This document shows, one piece after another, positions 41,828-50,883 of a stretch of DNA of 64,000 nucleotides; the first letter of the stretch is position 1, and every line of letters begins with the position of its first letter. The DNA lies in contig NZ_JBLBVK010000030.1 in the NCBI RefSeq assembly GCF_047314965.1, positions 1 through 64,000 on the forward strand, written 5' to 3'. This DNA comes from JAVJUV01 sp047314965 (GTDB taxonomy: Bacteria; Pseudomonadota; Alphaproteobacteria; Rhodobacterales; Rhodobacteraceae). The notes beneath the pieces were generated by a model, which was not told the DNA's origin, did not search any database, and was given only the letters and a program-made list of their open reading frames with translations. The position numbers and the translations under genes were made by a program.

Positions 41828-42642
41828 GGTGTTGTCAGAAAGATTTCAGTTGAGACGGGTGTGGCTGCCTCGTAGCGTCGTACTATGACCAAATCTGACC
41901 CGTTCAAGGGCTTTCAAAGCAGCCCGGAAATCATCCGCCTGGCGGTGATGCTGTACATTCGGTTCCCGCTGTCTCTCCGCAATGTTGAGGATCTGTTGCA
42001 CGAACGCGGCGTCGAAATCAGCCATGAAACGGTTCGGTTTTGGTGGCACCGTTTCGGCCCGATGTTTGCCGCGGAGATCCGGAAGCGCAGGATCGAAGGC
42101 ATGCGATCCAGTCAATGGCGTTGGCATCTGGACGAGATGTTCGTGAAGATCAATGGCGAACGCCACTACCTCTGGCGGGCCGTCGATCATGAAGGCGAGG
42201 TGCTTGAAAGCTTCGTTACCAAGACGCGTGACAAGAAAGCGGCATTGAAATTTCTCAGGAAATTAATGAAGAGGCATGGCCGTCCACACGTATTCGTCAC
42301 GGACAAGCTGCGCTCCTATGGCGCTGCGCTGAAGGAAATCGGGTCGGCGGATCGTCAGGAAACAGGTCGCTGGCTGAACAACAGAGCTGAAAACTCACAT
42401 CTTCCATTTCGACGACGAGAGCGAGCCATGCTCCGCTTCCGGCGCATGCGAAGTTTGCAGAAATTCGTCTCCGTTCACGCCTCAGTGCATAACCATTTCA
42501 ATCAGGAACGCCACCTTTACTCACGAGAAAACTTCAAGCTGAACCGAAGCGCCGCTCTTTCCGAGTGGCGCGAACTTGGCGCGGGATAAAGGACAGCGCT
42601 ACTTGCCTAACAGAGACGAGTTCGAATCCGTCTGACAGCACC
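41828..42642 (+). mobile_element. IS6-family insertion sequence
   Basis: The 815-bp element is bounded by terminal inverted repeats: GGTGTTGTCAGA at the left and TCTGACAGCACC at the right (11 of 12 bases matching when inverted). It carries one transposase gene. The size and single ORF fit IS6 elements. No 8-bp target duplication is visible (GTCCGATG left, AAGCTGAG right), which indicates deletion or recombination after insertion. Confidence 0.85.
41885..42589 (+). CDS. IS6-family DDE transposase
   Basis: This 234-residue transposase has an N-terminal HTH (LSLRNVEDLLHERGVEISHE) and a DDE catalytic core with WHLDEMFVKING, FVTDKLRSYGAALKEIG and NNRAENSHLPFRRRERAM. The length is typical for IS6 and no frameshift is visible, so it is probably functional. 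Confidence 0.95.
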   Translation: MTKSDPFKGFQSSPEIIRLAVMLYIRFPLSLRNVEDLLHERGVEISHETVRFWWHRFGPMFAAEIRKRRIEGMRSSQWRWHLDEMFVKINGERHYLWRAVDHEGEVLESFVTKTRDKKAALKFLRKLMKRHGRPHVFVTDKLRSYGAALKEIGSADRQETGRWLNNRAENSHLPFRRRERAMLRFRRMRSLQKFVSVHASVHNHFNQERHLYSRENFKLNRSAALSEWRELGAG

Positions 42643-42644
42643 AA

Positions 42645-42848
42645 GCTGAGAATTCACACCTTCCCTTCCGACGACGCGAGCGGGCGATGCTCCGTTTCCG
42701 GCGGATGCAAAGTCTTCAGAAATTCGCCTCTGTCCACGCCTCTGTCTCGAACCACTTCAATCGGGAACGCAGCCTCTCCAGCCGACCGCACTTCAAAGCC
42801 AGTCGCGCCGCCGCTCTCGCCGAGTGGCGCGGACTTTGCTCCGCATAA
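42645..42848 (+). pseudogene. 3' remnant of a second, related IS6-family transposase
   Basis: The frame reads AENSHLPFRRRERAMLRFRR and ends AEWRGLCSA before a stop. This is homologous to the last third of the intact transposase next to it but diverged, so it comes from another IS6 element. It begins exactly at the intact element's right end. The upstream two thirds are missing, consistent with an IS6-mediated adjacent deletion. Confidence 0.85.
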
Positions 42849-42888
42849 GGGACAGTCCAACTGTCCTAGCGGAGACTGGTTCGAATTA

Positions 42889-42927
42889 GTCTGCCAGCAC
42901 CGTCTGCCAGCACCGTCTGCCAGCACC
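42889..42927 (+). repeat. Three tandem copies of GTCTGCCAGCACC
   Basis: A 13-bp unit is repeated exactly three times at 42889, 42902 and 42915. It resembles the right terminus TCTGACAGCACC of the neighbouring IS6 element and evidently represents the right end of the older IS6 remnant, triplicated. Slippage or repeated imprecise end events could explain it. Confidence 0.8.
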
Positions 42928-43097
42928 TTACCGACTATTCTTTCAGTCGATATCACGCATCATACCGGTGTCACTTTGATCGGGAACGCGCTACGCTTAA
43001 GAAAGTAAGACGCGCTCAGATGGGGATGCATTAAGGATGGGTATTGTTTTGACAGGGGCAAACTTTACTCATCTTGTTGAGAGAATGTGCTGATCGA

Positions 43098-43433
43098 ATG
43101 GAGCGGCGTGCTTTACACCGCAAAATAACCATCGCCGCGTTGATGTTCGTGGTCGTTACGACAATTGCGAGCCTTGCCCCGCTGGATCCAGGCCGATCCG
43201 ACAAGGCTTTCCATGTCATCGCCTATTTCCTTGCAGTTCTTCCAGTCGCTTTTGGTTCCAGGCAATTTCGCTTGCCGTTGGCGTGTGCGCTGATGGCGTG
43301 GGGTGTTGTGATCGAAGTCGTTCAGCCGTGGGTGGGACGGAGCGGAAACATTTCGGATGCGGCGGCAAATCTTGTCGGAGTCCTATTGGGGCTTGGGGTG
43401 GCGCATTTTTTTCGCAGAAACACGAGGCAATGA
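43098..43433 (+). CDS. VanZ-like membrane protein
   Basis: This 111-residue membrane protein has VanZ-family features: SDKAFHVIAYFLAVLPVAFG and WGVVIEVVQPWVGRSGNISD, then AAANLVGVLLGLG. Three to four helices are likely. VanZ proteins are often found in envelope polysaccharide loci, and their role is unclear. The ATG at 43098 is the best start; a TTG at 43074 is possible. It begins the exopolysaccharide region, 66 bases before the amidotransferase gene. Confidence 0.8.
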   Translation: MERRALHRKITIAALMFVVVTTIASLAPLDPGRSDKAFHVIAYFLAVLPVAFGSRQFRLPLACALMAWGVVIEVVQPWVGRSGNISDAAANLVGVLLGLGVAHFFRRNTRQ

Positions 43434-43499
43434 TGAAGAGGTCAAGAAGTGTATTCGCCGCGGAAATGATGCGAGTTATCGTCGAAGGGGGGATGAATT

Positions 43500-45392
43500 A
43501 TGTGCGGTCTGGCAGGGATATTGTGTGGCACTGATCGAGAGTTGGACCCGTCGGTTCTTTTTAAGATGGGAGAGGCTCTCATCCACCGGGGACCCGACAA
43601 TACCGGCGTCCATACCGAGGGTCGTTTCGGCGTCGTCCATACGAGGCTGAGTATCATCGACCTGTCGGATGCGGGAAACCAGCCCTTTCGCAACTCTCGC
43701 TTCACGCTTGTATACAATGGGGAGATCTACAACTATCTCGAATTACGTGACGACCTCGAAAAACGTGGGATTGCGTTCGATGGAGCCTCGGACACCGAGG
43801 TTCTGTTCCATGCATTGATTGAGTTCGGTGTTGATGGCGCGCTTCGGCGCCTACGCGGCATGTTCGCTTTCGCTTTCTTCGACGGCCGAGAACAGATCCT
43901 TTTCCTTTGCCGAGACCGGTTGGGGATCAAGCCTCTTCATTTCCTTGAAAAGAACGGAGATATGTACTTCGCGTCCGAAGTGAAGGCTATTGCTCAAGCC
44001 ACATCGGTCGACATCGATCCGATAAAGCTCTTGTTCTCGGCAGCCTATATGTTCGACGGCAGCAGCCAGCAGACAGTATTTCGTGGCATCAGAAGCGTTT
44101 TGCCGGGGACTTATCTGACCGTTAGGCCGGGGCAGGCGCCAAAGAGCCACACCTATTACCATTTGAGCGAAGACATCAGCGCCGAGGAATACCGACAGCA
44201 CGAGCGCGCTTCGCGAGAGGAAATCGATGCGCGCTTCGTCGGGCTTCTCGACACCAGCATCCAGCGTATGCTCATGAGCGATGCGCCAATGGGAGTGTTT
44301 GCTAGCGGGGGTATCGATTCCAGCCTGATCGCCGCGATGGCGTTGGAGAAGAATCCCGAACTCCGGCTCTTCAGCGCAAATGTCGTCGGGAAATACTCTG
44401 AAATCGAGGACGCACGTTTGCTAAGCCGTGAAATCGGGTCTCCACTTGCCGAGGCCAAATTTGGCGAGGACCGTCTAAATTTCAGCTGGGCGCGGTCGAC
44501 CTATTACTACGAATTGCCCATTGTAACGCATTTCAATGCGCTTCCCCTTGGGGATGTGGCCGAAGTGGCGCGTAGGGAAAATGTCAAGGCGGTTTTGACG
44601 GGCGAAGGTGCCGACGAATTGTTCCTAGGATATCCCGTGCATGTAGCGCGGCGATATCAGAAGCTGAAGCTGCCCGTCGAATTGATGATCCGACTCTACG
44701 GCATTGTCCCAATGGTCAGGAGATACCTGTTTCCGAAGGAAGAAGGGAACATGTTCGTCAACTTCGGCAAACTCGTTTCCAATTTCGAAGAGGAGATTGA
44801 CGAGGCAAGATTCGAGGCGGCCTTTGCATTTCTTCCCAAAGCCAAGCGCTCGGATCAGCTTGCGACGGCCAAGCTTCTTCGGTGCCACCTTCCGTCACTT
44901 CTACATCGGAATGATCGCATGGGCATGATGGCATCGATCGAGTCGCGGTTTCCATTTCTCGATGAGGATATCATCCGCTTTGCCCTGAACCTTCCGGCAA
45001 GATTCAAAATCCGCACCGTGCCTCGTATTCACAATCGTCGGCATCCGTTTCTTGTTGACAAGGCAATCGTAAGGCAGGCTTGCGTGGGTCGCGTACCGGA
45101 TGCAATCGCAAAAAAGGTCAAAATGGGCTTTCCGACCTTTGGGCACCAGTCGATGGTCGTTAAACCTGGCTTTTTCGATGGGGGTTTTATCGAAGATGTC
45201 TTTGAACTGTCGGGAGCTGGTAAAGCCGAGCTTCTATCAGCAGAGAACCGCTTTTTCGCTGCGGTCTTCGCGTCTCTCGAGGTTTTTGGCCGACTATACG
45301 GATTGGGCGAGTCTCAGGAAGCCGTAACCGAGAAACTGAACAGATACATCGAAATCGATCAGAGCCTCAGTTCAAAAGCCGCTGCAATGTGA
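43500..45392 (+). CDS. asnB: Asparagine synthase (glutamine-hydrolysing)-like amidotransferase
   Basis: This 630-residue enzyme has a class II glutaminase domain starting MCGLAGILCG with the nucleophilic Cys2, ALIHRGPDNTG and YNGEIYNYLELR. The asparagine-synthase domain has the pyrophosphate loop FASGGIDSSLIAAM and LTGEGADELFLGYP. In polysaccharide loci such paralogues often amidate sugar acids or peptides rather than make free asparagine, and the locus suggests that here. No other genes of asparagine metabolism are near. Confidence 0.9.
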   Translation: MCGLAGILCGTDRELDPSVLFKMGEALIHRGPDNTGVHTEGRFGVVHTRLSIIDLSDAGNQPFRNSRFTLVYNGEIYNYLELRDDLEKRGIAFDGASDTEVLFHALIEFGVDGALRRLRGMFAFAFFDGREQILFLCRDRLGIKPLHFLEKNGDMYFASEVKAIAQATSVDIDPIKLLFSAAYMFDGSSQQTVFRGIRSVLPGTYLTVRPGQAPKSHTYYHLSEDISAEEYRQHERASREEIDARFVGLLDTSIQRMLMSDAPMGVFASGGIDSSLIAAMALEKNPELRLFSANVVGKYSEIEDARLLSREIGSPLAEAKFGEDRLNFSWARSTYYYELPIVTHFNALPLGDVAEVARRENVKAVLTGEGADELFLGYPVHVARRYQKLKLPVELMIRLYGIVPMVRRYLFPKEEGNMFVNFGKLVSNFEEEIDEARFEAAFAFLPKAKRSDQLATAKLLRCHLPSLLHRNDRMGMMASIESRFPFLDEDIIRFALNLPARFKIRTVPRIHNRRHPFLVDKAIVRQACVGRVPDAIAKKVKMGFPTFGHQSMVVKPGFFDGGFIEDVFELSGAGKAELLSAENRFFAAVFASLEVFGRLYGLGESQEAVTEKLNRYIEIDQSLSSKAAAM

Positions 45393-45458
45393 AGCGTGAC
45401 CTCGGCTGTCGAACATACGCGTTCGCGAAGTTTATTGCCGAATTCTCGAATTTTCTGT

Positions 45459-46586
45459 ATGTTTTTGGATGTGGGGGTGGTCGTGGTGCGTGACGGCATT
45501 GGTGAGATACGGATCTCATATCTCGATGGCTTGCGTGGCATCGCGATAGCGATGGTTTTGTTTTATCACGGGTTTTTTCGTTGGCGTGATATCGAGCCGT
45601 GGGAAGTGCCGAGTTGGATCGAAGCGATCGCTTCCCATGGAGCAGTCGGTGTTCATCTTTTTTTCATGATATCAGGCTTCGTCATTTTTTTGACGCTGGA
45701 ACGAACGCGTGATGTTTGGACGTTCTTCGCGCGGCGCTGGTTGCGCTTGTTTCCCGCGATGCTCATCGCTTCAGTCGTTTCAATGCTGCTGTCGTACGTC
45801 TTGATCAACAGACCAGAAGGAGCCCTCGCTCCGCTGGATCTTCTTCCGGGGTTGATTTTTGTTGCACCCTGGAAGATCGCATCCCTAACCGGGTTGCATG
45901 TGCAAAGCATCGATGGGGCGTATTGGTCAATATATGTCGAGGTCATTTTCTATTTCGTTGTAGCGTTTTCGTTTTATCTGTTTCACGATCGCGAGGCGCG
46001 GTTTTTACAGGGCGTTTTCATAACCTGGTATTTTGTCTATCTCCTCGACCTGCTTGGCTACAGAATTGAGCCATTAGTCTGGGCGTTCGACATAATCGAG
46101 GCGCAATTTTTCGGTTGGTTCCTTGTCGGAATCCTGACCTTCAAATACGTGTCCGTGCAGCGTCCCGTGTATTTGTGGACAGCCTTACTTTATGCCTTCG
46201 GCGCATCGGTAGCTTACGCACTAAGTATCGGATCATCGCTGGGATTTCTTATCGCGTTGGGCATCGTGCTGATTTTTCTCTTGCCCCTGTGGTTCGAGTC
46301 CGTTCGAAGCCTGTATTCACAACGCCTTCTTGTCTTCCTCGGATTCGTGTCCTATCCGCTTTACCTGATGCACCAAAACCTGGTCACAGGAGCGGCAATC
46401 TCGCTTTACGAAAGAGGTCTTTTTGCGCTGTCCTGGGCTTTGCCAATCCTCCCGATTTTGGCGGCAATAGCCTTGGCATATATCATTGCAAAGATTGAAC
46501 CCGTGCTAAAGAATGTTTTTCGCGACAGTTTCGCCTCTCTTTTCTCCAGATACAAAAAGATCGGCTATGGGCGGCCTGAAGAATGA
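45459..46586 (+). CDS. Acyltransferase 3 (OafA/NodX-type) membrane protein
   Basis: This 375-residue protein of about ten membrane helices opens with ISYLDGLRGIAIAMVLFYHG, the catalytic His-bearing motif of acyltransferase 3 proteins. HGAVGVHLFFMISGFVI follows. These enzymes add O-acetyl or similar groups to polysaccharides from the cytoplasmic side. The start is uncertain; ATG 45459 is used, but GTG 45486 closer to the first motif is possible and GTG 45396 is open. It follows the amidotransferase gene. Confidence 0.85.
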   Translation: MFLDVGVVVVRDGIGEIRISYLDGLRGIAIAMVLFYHGFFRWRDIEPWEVPSWIEAIASHGAVGVHLFFMISGFVIFLTLERTRDVWTFFARRWLRLFPAMLIASVVSMLLSYVLINRPEGALAPLDLLPGLIFVAPWKIASLTGLHVQSIDGAYWSIYVEVIFYFVVAFSFYLFHDREARFLQGVFITWYFVYLLDLLGYRIEPLVWAFDIIEAQFFGWFLVGILTFKYVSVQRPVYLWTALLYAFGASVAYALSIGSSLGFLIALGIVLIFLLPLWFESVRSLYSQRLLVFLGFVSYPLYLMHQNLVTGAAISLYERGLFALSWALPILPILAAIALAYIIAKIEPVLKNVFRDSFASLFSRYKKIGYGRPEE

Positions 46587-46645
46587 AGTGCGCAGAGTGG
46601 AAAACGGCAGCTGGCGCCGAGTGTGGAGTATAGAAGGGGCAGTAC

Positions 46646-47362
46646 GTGTCGTCTGAGCGAGTTGGGCCGATGGATCGCGGTGTGGACATGTTGCGGCATG
46701 TCGCTCAGACGCATCTGCCGAGCGGAGTTTATCGCTATCAACAGTTGAAGCGCCGAACCGCGGTCTTTCTAGATGCCGGGATCGTCTTCATCCATGTTCC
46801 AAAGAATGCGGGAACAAGCATCAGCCTTGCGGTTTACGGGCGCTTTGTGGGGCATGTGAGATCCAGCGATGTGGATCGTTGGGGAAATGCGCAGTTGAAG
46901 GCTTTGCCACGCTTCTCGGTGGTACGAAACCCTTGGGACCGCTGCTATTCGGCATATCGTTTTGCCATTGCCGACAGATCTGGCGACGCGGGGCGCGGAC
47001 TGGAAAAAATCAGCCGGCCGGAGCGCTATAACAGGCCGGAATTTGCGACCTTTTCGCGGTTTCTGCACGAATGGCTTGTGATGCGTGATTTGTCGGCTGT
47101 GGATCAGGTCTTTCGACCGCAAGTTGTCTTCCTGAAGAATAGGAATGGCCAGATGAATCTGGAGTTCACGGGGCGAGTGGAACAGATGGATGCGGTGGCT
47201 GCCTATCTGACTGAAAAGCTGGGCCGTCCCATTGTCATTGGACGAAAAAATGCAACGGCACGCCCGGGCCATGATTATCGTGCCCATTACTCGCCTGAAG
47301 ACAGGGATCTGGTTGGCCGGATTTATTCCGAAGATGTAGAGGCGTTCAATTATGACTTCTGA
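46646..47362 (+). CDS. PAPS-dependent sulfotransferase
   Basis: This 238-residue protein has the 5'-phosphosulfate loop IVFIHVPKNAGTSISLAVYG and the 3'-phosphate motif FSVVRNPWDRCYSAYRFA, both hallmarks of sulfotransferases that use PAPS. In a polysaccharide locus it most likely sulfates a sugar hydroxyl of the product. The start is GTG at 46646 with AGGGG upstream; internal ATGs at 46670 and 46688 are alternatives. Confidence 0.87.
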   Translation: MSSERVGPMDRGVDMLRHVAQTHLPSGVYRYQQLKRRTAVFLDAGIVFIHVPKNAGTSISLAVYGRFVGHVRSSDVDRWGNAQLKALPRFSVVRNPWDRCYSAYRFAIADRSGDAGRGLEKISRPERYNRPEFATFSRFLHEWLVMRDLSAVDQVFRPQVVFLKNRNGQMNLEFTGRVEQMDAVAAYLTEKLGRPIVIGRKNATARPGHDYRAHYSPEDRDLVGRIYSEDVEAFNYDF

Positions 47363-47392
47363 TTTGGGACTGGTCTTCGGGACTACGGCAAA

Positions 47393-48562
47393 ATGCCCAT
47401 GATTTGGGCGCTTGGGAGCCTTGTCCTTGTCTGCATTTTCCTGCAGGCCTACCACTTCGTTCTTTACCCGATAGGAATTGCACTCGCGGCACGCATGGCG
47501 CCCGTTCGCCGCGCCGCGGGGGCAGAAGGCGGTTCCGTGTCCTTGATCATATCAGCACTTAATGAACGGGGCATCATTGTGAAAAAATTGGAAAACTCGG
47601 TTTCGCTGGAACCGCCCCCGCTTGAGATCATCGTTGTTGCCGACGGGTCGGACGATGGCACCGAGACTGTCGCAGAGGCGTTCGAATCCGTACAGATCCC
47701 GGTAAAGGTTCTCTTCGACCCAGTGCGGCGCGGAAAGGCGAGCGCCATGCAACGGGGCGTTGAAGCCTCGAGCGGTGAGCTTCTGTTGTTTTCGGACGCG
47801 AACGCGATCTACGGCAAGAATGCGATTGAAGCGATCCGGCTCGGGTTCGATCGTGAAAGCGTAGTGGTGGTTAGTGGCGTGAAGCACGTATTGGCGCGAG
47901 GTGCGACCGACAAGGACGGCGTGGCGGTGTCGGACGGGGTTTATTGGCGTATTGAAAAGCGGTTACGTGTCGATGAAACGCGGTTGGGCTGCACGGTGGC
48001 GGTTGTGGGCGAGATCCTCGCCCTGCGCCGCGAGGCATGGCGACCGATACCGAAAGCCGTCGTTAACGATGATGCCTGGATCGCAATGTCCGCGATTTGC
48101 CATGGCGGGGATGTGATTTGCGCCCCCGATGCCGAAAGTTGGGAAGAGGCCAGCCCAAGCGGCCCCGAGGAATTCAAGCGGCGGCGTCGGATCAACGCCG
48201 GGCGTCTGAAGCTTGTTATGGATCGGGAAGTGTGGCCTTTGCAGCGGCTCTGGCCGCTCTTTGCCTTCGTGTCGCACAAAGTGCTCCGACTGTTTCTGCC
48301 TTTTCTCTTCATGATTGGTCTGGTCGCGGCAAGTGCAGTGGCGCTGGCCACGGGATCGATATTCTTCGGGACCTTGGTCGTCCTCCACCTTATTGCCCTT
48401 TCTGTCGGACTAATCGGAATGACCGGGGTCGCACCGTTCGGAACGTGGATCGGTGCACGGGTTGCGGCCCATATCCTGCGCGCTTACCTAGCGGCGGCGC
48501 TGGCGTTTTTCGATGTTCTGAAGGGGCGTGATTTTGTGCTTTGGGAAAAGATTGCCCGGTGA
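47393..48562 (+). CDS. Family 2 glycosyltransferase (membrane-anchored)
   Basis: This 389-residue protein has an N-terminal membrane helix and a GT2 domain: SLIISALNERGIIVKKLENS, IIVVADGSDDGTETVAEAF, FSDANAIYGKNAIE and AVVNDDAWIAMSAI. C-terminal membrane helices follow (LFLPFLFMIGLVAASAVALA, then VLHLIALSVGLIGMTG). It probably uses a nucleotide sugar to extend the lipid-linked repeat unit. It overlaps the next gene by one base (TGATG). Confidence 0.9.
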   Translation: MPMIWALGSLVLVCIFLQAYHFVLYPIGIALAARMAPVRRAAGAEGGSVSLIISALNERGIIVKKLENSVSLEPPPLEIIVVADGSDDGTETVAEAFESVQIPVKVLFDPVRRGKASAMQRGVEASSGELLLFSDANAIYGKNAIEAIRLGFDRESVVVVSGVKHVLARGATDKDGVAVSDGVYWRIEKRLRVDETRLGCTVAVVGEILALRREAWRPIPKAVVNDDAWIAMSAICHGGDVICAPDAESWEEASPSGPEEFKRRRRINAGRLKLVMDREVWPLQRLWPLFAFVSHKVLRLFLPFLFMIGLVAASAVALATGSIFFGTLVVLHLIALSVGLIGMTGVAPFGTWIGARVAAHILRAYLAAALAFFDVLKGRDFVLWEKIAR

Positions 48563-49782
48563 TGCGTTCTGGTGAGAAGCGGCAAGACCCCCTGAGGATT
48601 GCAATCATTGAGCCCGAGGCCGCCGGAGGGTTAGCTCATTTCTCGTTTCAGCTTGCAGGCGGTTTGACGGAGTGCGGGGCGAAGGTCGATCTTTTGGCCG
48701 CCAAGGGACATGAACTGGCCGACGAACCTCGCGATTTCGAAATGCACGAAGTCCTGAGGCTCTGGAATAAGTTCGAGACGGTGCCCAAAGGCGGTGCAGC
48801 AAGGCGACTCCGCTCCATTGTTCGGCCCATACGCAGGCTTCGCCGTGGAATCCGCTATTACTTCGAGTGGCTTATACTGACGCGGCGCATTATCGCTCTC
48901 AAACCAGACGTCGTGTTCTTTCCGACTGTACGCTTTCCGTCGGTGTATTGGTTTGCCCGAATGATGAAGCGGCGCGGTATTCGTCTAACCCAGGTTTGCC
49001 ACGAGTTTCAAAACCGCGAGAAGACAGGTGCATCTCTCCTGAGCAGGTGGATGCGTCAGAGGATCTACGAGACATTCGACCCCATCTTTTTCCTCGCTGA
49101 AAGCGCGAAATCCGAGTTCGAAGAAAGGTTCGGGTGTCGGGAAGCGACGCGGCTTATTCCGCATGGTCCCCAGATGTTGTTCAAAGCGACGGATGCCGAC
49201 GCCAGAGATGTCGAAAGGTATTTCGGCTTGGAGCGCGGTGCGCGGCTTGTCTTATTCTTCGGGGTTCTGCGTCCGAGCAAGGGCGTCAGCGATCTTGTCG
49301 ACGCGTGGCCATTGGTAGATGCGGAACCTAAGCCGGTCCTTCTTGTCGCGGGTCATCCTGCAAAAACCTTTGACCTTTCGGGCCTCGAACGACAAATCGA
49401 AGAGAGAGCTGACGGTAGCCGGATCGTGTTGAGGCACGAATATATCCCGAACTCGCTTGTAGGTCCTCTTTTGTCGCGGGCCGAAGTAGTTGTATTTCCC
49501 TATCGAACCGCTGCCGCAAGCGGCGCTCTTTCAGCAGCGCAGTCTCTTGGTCGTCCGGTCGTGGTGACGTCGGTGGGTGGTCTCGCGGAATGCGTTGGAG
49601 ACGGAGAGACCGGGCTTGTGGTGCCGGCGGGTTCTGCCGAGGAACTGGCGCGCGCCATAACACGATTGCTGGATGATCCGGAAAGCGCAGAGCGCATGGG
49701 GCGGCAGGGCCAATTAATCGCCGTGAAGGAGCGAAGCTGGAAGATGGTCGCTCGCCGCGTCTTGGACGCGTTAGAGGCATAA
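48562..49782 (+). CDS. GT4-type glycosyltransferase
   Basis: This 406-residue protein has the GT-B fold with C-terminal family 1/4 signatures: LVLFFGVLRPSKGVSDLVDA, LRHEYIPNSLVGPLLSRAEV, VVFPYRTAAASGALSAAQSL and GGLAECVGDGETGLVVPAGS. It transfers a sugar to the growing repeat unit in the cytoplasm. The ATG at 48562 overlaps the previous stop. Its end meets the convergent deacetylase gene two bases later. Confidence 0.92.
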   Translation: MRSGEKRQDPLRIAIIEPEAAGGLAHFSFQLAGGLTECGAKVDLLAAKGHELADEPRDFEMHEVLRLWNKFETVPKGGAARRLRSIVRPIRRLRRGIRYYFEWLILTRRIIALKPDVVFFPTVRFPSVYWFARMMKRRGIRLTQVCHEFQNREKTGASLLSRWMRQRIYETFDPIFFLAESAKSEFEERFGCREATRLIPHGPQMLFKATDADARDVERYFGLERGARLVLFFGVLRPSKGVSDLVDAWPLVDAEPKPVLLVAGHPAKTFDLSGLERQIEERADGSRIVLRHEYIPNSLVGPLLSRAEVVVFPYRTAAASGALSAAQSLGRPVVVTSVGGLAECVGDGETGLVVPAGSAEELARAITRLLDDPESAERMGRQGQLIAVKERSWKMVARRVLDALEA

Positions 49783-49784
49783 TG

Positions 49785-50747
49785 TCAGCGAAGTTTCCAG
49801 AATGCATGCAGGACGCGCGAGGCAAACCCCGCAAGGGGCAGCCGACTGCCGACGACGAAGCGTCCCACCTGAACCGGGTCTTCAGTCGAAAACCGGTTGG
49901 GCGCCGAGGTGGTCAGGGCAATGTCGATCCCGCGATCCGCCAGAAGAGTCAGACTGCGATCATCAAAGTCCTCCTGCCGTCCGTTTGGAAAAGCAAAGCT
50001 TGCTGTGGGACGGCCTGTTATGCGTTCGATATCTTTGATCGAGCCGTCGATCTCTTCCAGCAGCGCGTCGTCATCAAGTGCGGAAACGATAGGGTGCCGT
50101 CTTGTATGGGCGGCAAAACTGACGTGACCCGCGTCGGATGCCTCGCGAATCTGGTCTGCGCCGAGCATTCGGAAGATGGAGTCCGACGGGAAGTCCGGAT
50201 CTACTTCGACGTCGAGGCTTGCTTCGATTTCGTCGAGCGCAGTCCACGGTTCCCCGGCCATGTTCTCCTTGATAAACGCCGACAGCGTCTTCTTTGTCTC
50301 CACCCGCGCCGCCGGACTCGAGAGGTCGAATTCTTCTCCGTGGAAGGACAAAGACGACTTTTCGGTATTACTCAGTGCAAATGTCAGGCGAGATGCCCAA
50401 GTCGACTTTGCGGTGTCCGTGAAAGCCGTGTTCACGTAGATCGTCGCGGGCATGCCTGCCTTGGTGAGGACCGGCAGGGCTACGTCGATATTGTTCTTGA
50501 AACCGTCGTCGAATGTTACAACGACAGAGCGAGGCGGCAAGGTGCCGTCCCGAGTGCGGCGCACCGCCTCCTCGACACTCAGAACCCGGGCACCTATCAG
50601 CGAGAGAAATCTGATTTGTGCCCTGAAGTTCGACCGTGGAAGGAAGCAAAAATCGTCCAGCGGTGGGCGACCGTCGATGACGGCGTGATAGCAGAGGACG
50701 AGCGGATATGAGTATTGCGACCGTTTTTCGCTTCTTGCTTCCTGCAT
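49785..50747 (-). CDS. Polysaccharide deacetylase (carbohydrate esterase 4 family)
   Basis: This 320-residue enzyme has CE4 motif 1 VVVTFDDGFKNN and motif 2 SFAAHTRRHP (two metal-binding His), with ASFAFPNGRQEDF as the later motif. It removes N-acetyl groups from polysaccharides. LVLCYHAVIDGRPPLDDF is the typical CE4 N-terminal segment; no signal peptide is obvious, so it may act on lipid-linked precursors in the cytoplasm. It reads toward the GT4 gene and away from the flippase gene. Confidence 0.9.
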   Translation of the reverse strand: MQEARSEKRSQYSYPLVLCYHAVIDGRPPLDDFCFLPRSNFRAQIRFLSLIGARVLSVEEAVRRTRDGTLPPRSVVVTFDDGFKNNIDVALPVLTKAGMPATIYVNTAFTDTAKSTWASRLTFALSNTEKSSLSFHGEEFDLSSPAARVETKKTLSAFIKENMAGEPWTALDEIEASLDVEVDPDFPSDSIFRMLGADQIREASDAGHVSFAAHTRRHPIVSALDDDALLEEIDGSIKDIERITGRPTASFAFPNGRQEDFDDRSLTLLADRGIDIALTTSAPNRFSTEDPVQVGRFVVGSRLPLAGFASRVLHAFWKLR

Positions 50748-50883
50748 TGGATGCTCTTCAATCCTTCGTGACAGTGGTAATGCCAGCCTTCTTGAAAGCG
50801 AATGTCAATGAGATGGTTGGATCGGACCAGTGTCATTCGAAGGAGTTCATTATGCCGTCACTGAGATCCCCGGAGCATTCCTG

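Noticed and set aside
42611..42642. TTCGAATCC near the IS6 right end as a possible attachment site copy of the tRNA-Ser 3' end
   Set aside because: Only the T-loop core is shared; the flanks do not match CTCCTCCGCCA and the sequence belongs to the IS6 terminus.
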